Position numbers and translations under genes: made by a program
The notes under the pieces: model-generated
The model's database searches: none
Seen by the model: the letters and a program-made list of their open reading frames with translations, nothing else
What the model was told of the DNA's origin: nothing
From: Alphaproteobacteria bacterium
GTDB taxonomy: Bacteria > Pseudomonadota > Alphaproteobacteria > UBA7887
Direction of reading: 5' to 3'
NCBI GenBank assembly: GCA_028289725.1
Contig: JANQOH010000321.1
Span: forward strand, 1-20,528
DNA: 20,528 bases
Part shown: one piece after another, positions 15,252-20,528 of the stretch
Numbering within the stretch: position 1 is the stretch's first letter
How the letters are laid out: the number at the start of each line of letters is the position of its first letter

Positions 15252-16556
15252 ATGACACCGGCTGCGCGCCTGCAAGCGACCATTGAGTTATTGGAAGCGG
15301 TCGAGGATGACGCTCGGCCTGCGGATCTCGTCGTACGCCGCTATTTGCGTGCGCGGCGCTATATTGGTTCGAAAGATCGCCGCGCGATCACCGATCGGTT
15401 GTACGCCACATTGCGCGCGCGGTTTGCGCTTGATTGGCGTCTACGCTGCCGGAACGCCGATCCATCGGCGCGTCTGCGCGTCCTAACACATGCCGTCTTA
15501 ACGGACGTCGGCGGATTTGATGTGCTTGCCGGCTTGTGTGACGGGGGCAAATACGCCCCGGCCAAACTGTCCGACGAAGAGGCGCGGATCCTGGAGGCCA
15601 TGCTCGCCGAAGATGTGGTGGACCGTGCCGCCATGCCCTTGGCGTCCCGCCTGGGCGTTCCGGAATGGCTGTGGCCGGCGTTACAAGATCGTTTCGGCAC
15701 CGAAGTTGAATCAGAAGTCGCTGGATTGGTTGGCGAGGCGGCGCTGGACCTGCGCGTCAACGAATTGAAGGCGACGCGCGAGGAAGCGCTGGCCGCCCTC
15801 CGGTCATTGGGTATCGAAGCCGCGCCGACGCTCTTTTCGCCGATCGGTGTCCGCGTCTCGGGTCGGCCGAACATCACCGGGCTCGACATTTACAGGCATG
15901 GCCTCGTCGAAGTTCAAGACGAAGGCGCCCAGTTGACCGCGCTGCTTGTCGGGGCCACGGCGGCGCGCTGTGTGATTGACTTTTGTGCCGGTGCGGGCGG
16001 CAAGACGTTGGCCCTTATTCCCCGCTTGGACGCCGGCGCGCGACTTATCGCGTGCGATACGGACGCGGGCCGGCTCGCGCGTATGGAGCCCCGCCGTGTG
16101 CGCGCCGGTTTTGATGCCATCGAGACCCACGTGCTCACTGAAAACGACCAAGCCTGGTTTGCCGCCCAAGAGGCGTCGGCGGACCGGTTGCTGCTCGACA
16201 TGCCGTGTTCCGGCACCGGAACATGGCGTCGCGCACCCGACCAGCCGTACCGCCTCACGCCAGATCAACTCGCGGCATACCGCGCACAACAACAGGCGAT
16301 CCTCGCGCGCGCCGCGCCGCTGGTCGCGCCCGGCGGCCGATTGATCTATGCCACCTGTTCGGTGTTGGCGGAAGAAAATGAGCATCAAATCTCGGCTTTT
16401 CTCGACGCTCATCCGGCTTTCGAAATGATGCCCATCGATGCCGTGTGGCGCGAAACGATCGGAACCGAACCGCCAGTCGCGGGACCATGGTTGCAGCTGA
16501 CCCCACGTAGTCACGGCACAGACGGATTTTTCGTCGCCGTCCTACGGCGCCGTTAG
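15252..16556 (+). CDS. rsmB: 16S rRNA m5C methyltransferase, RsmB/NOL1-NOP2-Sun family
   Basis: Methylates cytosine 5 of 16S rRNA (C967 in E. coli) using SAM. 434 aa. An N-terminal NusB-like helical region (about 1-140) precedes the catalytic domain. The SAM motif DFCAGAGGKT is at 243-252, the catalytic pair is C319 (LDMPCSGTG) and C369 (YATCSVLAEEN), and the fold ends with HGTDGFFVAVLRR. The position between guaB and guaA is common in Alphaproteobacteria. The exact rRNA target is inferred from the family. Confidence 0.9.
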   Translation: MTPAARLQATIELLEAVEDDARPADLVVRRYLRARRYIGSKDRRAITDRLYATLRARFALDWRLRCRNADPSARLRVLTHAVLTDVGGFDVLAGLCDGGKYAPAKLSDEEARILEAMLAEDVVDRAAMPLASRLGVPEWLWPALQDRFGTEVESEVAGLVGEAALDLRVNELKATREEALAALRSLGIEAAPTLFSPIGVRVSGRPNITGLDIYRHGLVEVQDEGAQLTALLVGATAARCVIDFCAGAGGKTLALIPRLDAGARLIACDTDAGRLARMEPRRVRAGFDAIETHVLTENDQAWFAAQEASADRLLLDMPCSGTGTWRRAPDQPYRLTPDQLAAYRAQQQAILARAAPLVAPGGRLIYATCSVLAEENEHQISAFLDAHPAFEMMPIDAVWRETIGTEPPVAGPWLQLTPRSHGTDGFFVAVLRRR

Positions 16557-16620
16557 ATTTCCGCCCTATTTATAGGGGTACGGTGGTTGCCGAGTGAGTG
16601 CCTGCGCCTGGAGATCCCGA

Positions 16621-17445
16621 ATGGCGGACTTGGAAGACGAGATCATTGAATTCGCATCGGCTGGACGGCTCGATGCCCTACGCGCGCAATTGGATGAGAG
16701 GCCGGATCTTGCGCGGTTGACGGGGCCGGGGGGCGAAACCCTTCTGCACATCGTGGCGCGCCAGTGGCCTAAGTTGCCGAATGGCGCCGACATCGCCCGT
16801 GCGCTGATCGCTGCCGGTGCGGACGTGAATGCGCGCGACGAATCCGGCTTGAGGGCCCTACAAGGCGCGACCGGCGATATCGAGCTAACGCGTGTTTTGC
16901 TCGATGCTGGCGCCGAGACCGCGGTCTATGCCGAAAGCCACATGTACATGAGCCCGGCAGAGGTGTGCCTGTACTATGCGCGCACCGACGAGGCGCGTCT
17001 CCTGGCCGCCCACGGCGCCCCAATCGACTTGCGCGTCGCAGCGGGCCTCGGCGATCTCGAACGGATGAACGCGTACTTAGGGGCCGACGGACGCGTTGCG
17101 ACGGCGGCGATCGGGTTGCCCGGTCAACCGGGGCCGTCTCTCAGTTTGGCGCAGGGACTGAGCCAAGCCTTGTCCTACGCGGCGCGGAATGGGCAACTTG
17201 ATGGTGTCGCATGGTTGCTCGATCACGGTGCCGAAATTAACGCGCTCGTGCCGCGTTTCGATGTCGGGTGCACGCCACTCCACCAGGCCGTGGCGGGCGG
17301 CCACATCGAGGTCGCGAAACTGCTGCTACAACGCGGGGCGCAGCCGGATCTTCGCGATGACGGGCACAATTCGACGCCCAAGCAATGGGCGGAACAGCAA
17401 GAAAAACCCGAGTTCGTCACCTTGATTGCCGAGCATGGCGGTTGA
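16621..17445 (+). CDS. Ankyrin-repeat protein
   Basis: 274 aa from ATG 16621, preceded by GGAG 7 nt upstream; an in-frame GTG at 16594 is less likely. Ankyrin repeats mediate protein binding. Visible repeats: GGETLLHIVARQWPK...ARALIAAGADVNARD, ALQGATGDIELTRVLLDAGAE, ALSYAARNGQLDGVAWLLDHGAEIN, and the best one, CTPLHQAVAGGHIEVAKLLLQRGAQPD. The middle (about 105-175) is diverged. There is no signal peptide or TM, so it is probably cytosolic. The partner is unknown. It is convergent with the enolase-superfamily gene (7-bp gap). Confidence 0.85.
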   Translation: MADLEDEIIEFASAGRLDALRAQLDERPDLARLTGPGGETLLHIVARQWPKLPNGADIARALIAAGADVNARDESGLRALQGATGDIELTRVLLDAGAETAVYAESHMYMSPAEVCLYYARTDEARLLAAHGAPIDLRVAAGLGDLERMNAYLGADGRVATAAIGLPGQPGPSLSLAQGLSQALSYAARNGQLDGVAWLLDHGAEINALVPRFDVGCTPLHQAVAGGHIEVAKLLLQRGAQPDLRDDGHNSTPKQWAEQQEKPEFVTLIAEHGG

Positions 17446-17452
17446 GCCGCCG

Positions 17453-18592
17453 CTAGACGTATCCCGGGCCGTCGATCACCGGGAACTCCGATAATCTCGC
17501 TTCATCGATATTGACACCGAGGCCCGGACCGTCCGGCGGCCTGACCGTCCCATCGTTGGCCACTTCGGCTTGCCAATCGCAGAGCGCATCGCGCAGCGGA
17601 TTGTGCTGCGACAGGTCTGCTTCGAAATAACCCGCATTGTCGATCGAGCAGAGCAAATGAATGCTCGCCGCCGTGTTGAGCCCGGTCAGTGTGGTGTGCG
17701 GATTGAACGAGAGTTTCCACGCCGAGCAGAACGCCGCGATGCGCTGCCCCTCGGTGACGCCGCCGGTCTTGGACAGATCGGGTTGAATAATCGTCACGTC
17801 GCCATCTTCGACCAGCCGGTGGATCTCGAAACGCGTGTAGTGGTTTTCGCCGGCCGCGAGTTGCGTACGCCCAAAGCTGCGCGCTTCGTGATAGCGCCGG
17901 TGATCGTGCGGCGGAAACGGCTCTTCGAGCCAGCCCGCGCCGATTTCATCGAGCACCGGCATCACCCGGCGCGCGTCCGACAAGGAATAGGCGGCGTTCG
18001 CGTCGGTCAGAATATCGATCTCATCGCCGAGCGCTTTGCGCACCGCCCGCACGCGCGCGCTGTCGTCGCGCGGGTTGTCGCCGAGCCGAAGCTTGAGCGC
18101 CGCGTACCCCGCCGCGACGATGCCTTCCGCTTCCGCCGCCAATTGATCCGGCGGCTGGTAACCGAGCGCCACACCGCCGGCATAGGCGGGGACCGCTTTC
18201 GACCGGCCACCGAGCAGTCTGTAAAGCGGCCAGCCCACTGCCTTGCCGCGTATGTCCCACAGAGCGAGATCGATGCCGCTAATTGCCATCGCGGCCGCCG
18301 CGCCCATGCCATGGCTCGCCAGTTGGCGCGCGTACATCCGGTCCCAAACGCCGACCACGTCCAGCGCGTCCATGGCCAGGATCAAGGACTTGAGGGTCGT
18401 ATTCGCGAGCTGCGCGACCGCACTCGGCGCCCGCCCGGCATGTGCTTCGCCCCAGCCGACCAGGCCGTCCTCGGCCACGACCTTGATCAGTACGGCGTCG
18501 CGTTTGGTGGCCCGACCGATGCCCAAGGTGACGACCTTGTCCTCCGGAATCGGAAACGACACGGGATAGGCGGTTAGATCGATAATCTTCAT
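17453..18592 (-). CDS. Enolase-superfamily (mandelate racemase/muconate lactonizing type) enzyme, probable sugar-acid dehydratase
   Basis: 379 aa from the ATG of MKIIDLTAYPV; the longer frame to 18658 adds a non-family N terminus. Enolase-superfamily enzymes abstract a proton next to a carboxylate held by Mg2+. Metal ligands are D197 (TDANAAY), E223 (WLEEPFPP) and E249 (AAGENH); the D272-H299 dyad (QPDLSKTGG, FNPHT) and E324 fit the mandelate racemase subgroup. The usual KxK base motif reads K167-L-R169, so the second Lys is replaced by Arg. Dehydration of an acid sugar is the likeliest reaction, but the substrate is unknown. No transporter or regulator sits beside it. Confidence 0.85.
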   Translation of the reverse strand: MKIIDLTAYPVSFPIPEDKVVTLGIGRATKRDAVLIKVVAEDGLVGWGEAHAGRAPSAVAQLANTTLKSLILAMDALDVVGVWDRMYARQLASHGMGAAAAMAISGIDLALWDIRGKAVGWPLYRLLGGRSKAVPAYAGGVALGYQPPDQLAAEAEGIVAAGYAALKLRLGDNPRDDSARVRAVRKALGDEIDILTDANAAYSLSDARRVMPVLDEIGAGWLEEPFPPHDHRRYHEARSFGRTQLAAGENHYTRFEIHRLVEDGDVTIIQPDLSKTGGVTEGQRIAAFCSAWKLSFNPHTTLTGLNTAASIHLLCSIDNAGYFEADLSQHNPLRDALCDWQAEVANDGTVRPPDGPGLGVNIDEARLSEFPVIDGPGYV

Positions 18593-18684
18593 GTGCTCCA
18601 CACTCTCGTAAACGCGGTCCGCCTCTAGCAAAGACGGCGCGCAACCGCACGCCGCCATAGCCGAATTGATGGTTGTTTAGTGTG

Positions 18685-19152
18685 CTATTCGCGGACGGTC
18701 CCGTCGGGCAGGATCGTGCCGCGCATCAAGGCGCCACCGAACGAATCTTCGTTCCATTGCGCGCCCGTCATATTGGCCTCGTTCAGGTTGGTGATATAGG
18801 CGCTGACATCGCGAACGTCGGCGTTGGTCAAGTTCGTCTTGTCGAAATAGGCATTGCCGATCCCGGCGCCACGCAAATTGGCGCCGCTCAAATTCGCGCC
18901 GGTAAATTTGGATCCGGCAAGGTCCATCCCGCTGAGGTTCGCGCCAGCCAAATTGGCGCCGATAAGTTTGGTATGGCGTAGGGTCAGTCCGGTCAGATCC
19001 GCACCCGACAGATCACACCCTTCGCATTCGTTGGTGTCCGCAAGTTTTTGGAAATCCGCCTCGTCAAAGGCATGCGCCGGTGAGGCGAGGCCGATGGCTG
19101 TTGCGAGTGGAATGGCGACGACCAAGCCGCCAAGAAACGTCATCGTTTTCAT
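18685..19152 (-). CDS. Secreted pentapeptide-repeat protein
   Basis: 155 aa with a clear signal peptide (1-28, ending SPAHA before FDEADF). The mature part opens with LADTNECEGCDLSGADL, containing C43 and C46, a layout seen in many alphaproteobacterial exported pentapeptide proteins. About 14 A(N/D)LXX-type repeats follow (LIGANLAGANLSGMDLAGSK, FTGANLSGANLRGAG), which would form a right-handed quadrilateral beta-helix. GGGAGGAG lies before the ATG. The function of the exported group is not established; it is transcribed alone. Confidence 0.88.
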   Translation of the reverse strand: MKTMTFLGGLVVAIPLATAIGLASPAHAFDEADFQKLADTNECEGCDLSGADLTGLTLRHTKLIGANLAGANLSGMDLAGSKFTGANLSGANLRGAGIGNAYFDKTNLTNADVRDVSAYITNLNEANMTGAQWNEDSFGGALMRGTILPDGTVRE

Positions 19153-19197
19153 GGGTCGGTCTCCTCCCTGTTTCCCCGCGAGGGCAGGACTATTTGT

Positions 19198-19277
19198 GAA
19201 GCCGACAGCGTAGCATTGTTTTGGCCTCGGGTGGTATGCGCGGCTTGTTGGCTCTGGTCTTGCGCCGCACGACGCTA
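19198..19277 (+). repeat. Imperfect direct repeat, copy 1 (upstream of the pentapeptide gene)
   Basis: CAGCGTAGCATTGTTT at 19206-19221 recurs exactly at 20010-20025, and the surrounding 24 nt match at 22 positions. A second block, CTTGCGCCGCACGACGC (19259-19275), pairs with CTTGCGCGCCGCGACGC at 20064. Both blocks keep an offset of 804-805 bp, so this is a degenerate duplication of about 80 bp rather than two chance matches. Confidence 0.6.
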
Positions 19278-19391
19278 CCAGCCGCCGACCGCCACACGTT
19301 CACATCCGAATGACCGGCCTGATAGGCGATGGAACCGTCGAATTAGCTGGATCCAGTCCGGGTGCGCCTTCCCGCCACAAGCGACTGGCGG

Positions 19392-19892
19392 TCAACCGCC
19401 GCCCTTTATTCCATAGAAATCTGCGGCCATGTCAGCTTTAGACATTTCCTGTTCGAACCATCTCTGGGCTTCCGGCGAAAACACACCTTTCGATTCTTGC
19501 CACCAGGAATGAATGCCAGTGTACGCAAAGAACCTGGAGCGAAGAATGTAGCTCAGCGTTTCTAGATGCTTCTCATCAAAGAAGCCCAAACCCTTCGAAA
19601 AATGTGCTGAGGCGACAACCGCAAACCACGAAGTTATCACACTATCAAAAACCATCTTCTCACGGCCGCTTAGGTCCTCGTAATTGAGCAGCCCCTCAAT
19701 GACCACATCGCCATTTTCGCCTTCAATCATCTCGTGATGGCTCGAGATGCTAAGGGTCAGTGTATTTCGGAATGAGTTGGCTTCCGCAACCTGATTTCTA
19801 TGGCGCACTTGTATGCTCAGATAGACGATCGACACGATAACGCCAACGACTCCAAGAGCTTCCGCAATTGCAACGATCGCCTCCCAATTCAT
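19392..19892 (-). CDS. One-TM membrane protein of unknown function
   Basis: 166 aa from the ATG of MNWEAIVAIAEALG, with AAAGGGAAA upstream; the longer frame to 20057 is not convincing. One TM helix (about 8-28, GVVGVIVSIVYLSIQV) precedes a soluble region with VRHRNQVAEANSFRN and helical Trp/Phe-rich segments (SWFAVVASAHFSKG, HSWWQESKGVFSPEA). Proteins opening MNWEAI...YLxIQxR are common in marine bacteria, but no function is established. The gene looks more AT-rich than its neighbours and is flanked by the imperfect direct repeats, which suggests later arrival. Confidence 0.72.
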   Translation of the reverse strand: MNWEAIVAIAEALGVVGVIVSIVYLSIQVRHRNQVAEANSFRNTLTLSISSHHEMIEGENGDVVIEGLLNYEDLSGREKMVFDSVITSWFAVVASAHFSKGLGFFDEKHLETLSYILRSRFFAYTGIHSWWQESKGVFSPEAQRWFEQEMSKADMAADFYGIKGGG

Positions 19893-20001
19893 CTCAGTTT
19901 CCCTTTGTATCGTTAGTCCGTGGTGGTCGTTTTGTCTTGGTTGTAGCCTTGCCAAGGTCCGGCTTTCTTCCGGTTTTGCCGCGGGATGCGGGATTCGGAG
20001 C

Positions 20002-20082
20002 GAAGACGGCAGCGTAGCATTGTTTGTGTACACGCGGTGCGAGAGCGAATTTTTCACTATGGCCTTGCGCGCCGCGACGCAC
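20002..20082 (+). repeat. Imperfect direct repeat, copy 2 (upstream of guaA)
   Basis: Partner of the 19198-19277 copy. It contains CAGCGTAGCATTGTTT (20010-20025) and CTTGCGCGCCGCGACGC (20064-20080), and ends about 40 bp before the guaA start, so it may carry guaA leader or promoter sequence. Confidence 0.6.
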
Positions 20083-20122
20083 TATCTATGCGCCTTTCTC
20101 GCCAGCCGACAGGACGTCGCCC

Positions 20123-20528
20123 TTGACCGACCGCGTGCTCATCATCGATTTCGGATCGCAAGTCACACAATTGATCGCGCGCCGCGTGCGCGAGTCCGGC
20201 GTCTATTGCGAAATCGTCCCGGTGCAAAACGCTGAAGCCGCACTCGAGGCGCAGGATCCGAAAGCGATCGTCCTATCGGGCGGACCGGACTCGGTGACGT
20301 CGGAAAACACGCCGCGCGCGCCGCAAGCGGTGTTCGACCGGGGCGTGCCGGTGCTGGGCATCTGCTACGGCCAAATGACCATGTGTGCGCAACTCGGCGG
20401 CGAGATCGAGAGCGCGGATCACCGCGAGTTCGGCCGCGCCTTCGTCGATGTGGTCGAGGATTGCGACCTGTTCGACGGCGTTTGGAAGCAGGGCGACCGC
20501 GAACAGGTCTGGATGAGCCACGGCGATC
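20123..20528 (+). CDS. guaA: GMP synthase (glutamine-hydrolysing), N-terminal part
   Basis: Aminates XMP to GMP with glutamine and ATP, the step after GuaB. The frame begins at TTG 20123 with AGGA 8 nt before it; no ATG is in frame nearby, and TDRVLIIDFGSQVTQLIARR directly after fits the family's N terminus. The glutamine amidotransferase domain shows VLSGGPDSV and the nucleophile elbow GICYGQM with its catalytic Cys. The frame is open to the window edge (135 codons), so the synthetase domain is missing. It is separated from guaB-rsmB by four accessory genes. Confidence 0.95.
   Translation, partial: MTDRVLIIDFGSQVTQLIARRVRESGVYCEIVPVQNAEAALEAQDPKAIVLSGGPDSVTSENTPRAPQAVFDRGVPVLGICYGQMTMCAQLGGEIESADHREFGRAFVDVVEDCDLFDGVWKQGDREQVWMSHGD

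Noticed and set aside
19198..20082. Integron cassette or IS interpretation of the repeat-flanked gene
   Set aside because: No attC-like core sites, terminal inverted repeats, transposase or integrase are visible; only imperfect direct repeats.

Overview
The window reads as a piece of a GC-rich alphaproteobacterial chromosome, probably Rhodospirillales-like. This rests on codon bias, the ppx-rlmE and guaB-rsmB-guaA neighbourhoods, the typical alphaproteobacterial secreted pentapeptide protein and the style of the Zur sites; the genus cannot be named. It is mostly chromosomal housekeeping and transport. I see no phage, insertion sequence or CRISPR array.

Layout: 1-824 (minus) is the N-terminal part of a biotin carboxylase. 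1110-3829 (plus) is an EmrA/EmrB-type efflux pair. 3833-4990 (minus) is a beta-propeller lactonase-like protein. 5194-5577 is a small secreted protein of unknown function with a strong terminator. 6060-11066 is a zinc-acquisition island: a minus-strand operon znuC-znuB-zur-zevA-zevB, with znuA divergent. 11147-11220 (minus) is tRNA-Gln(CTG). 11456-13234 (plus) is ppx/gppA then rlmE. 13245-13496 (minus) is a small acidic protein. 13716-16556 (plus) is guaB then rsmB. An accessory block follows: ankyrin protein (plus), enolase-superfamily dehydratase, secreted pentapeptide protein and a one-TM protein (all minus). guaA begins at 20123 and runs off the end.

The zinc island is the most interesting part. 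The znuA/znuC divergent region carries two Zur-type palindromes. The znuC promoter has a TTGCGT-17-GATAAT layout with its operator filling the spacer. Nearly the same promoter (TTGCGT-17-TATAAG, operator in the spacer, 13/14 match to the best palindrome) recurs at 5832-5860, where no gene follows. Instead there are about 90 nt of hairpin-forming sequence ending in a strong stem and a T-rich tail, convergent with zevB. This is a candidate zinc-starvation small RNA. Separately, znuA contains one in-frame TAG at the start of its His-rich loop, with the rest of the frame open. That is either a nonsense mutation, a sequence error, or (less likely) readthrough. If real, ZevAB and ZnuBC would lack the usual binding protein.

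Other points: three CRP-like half-site pairs lie between the small acidic gene and guaB, and an imperfect direct repeat of about 80 bp, offset by 804-805 bp, flanks the AT-richer one-TM gene just before guaA.
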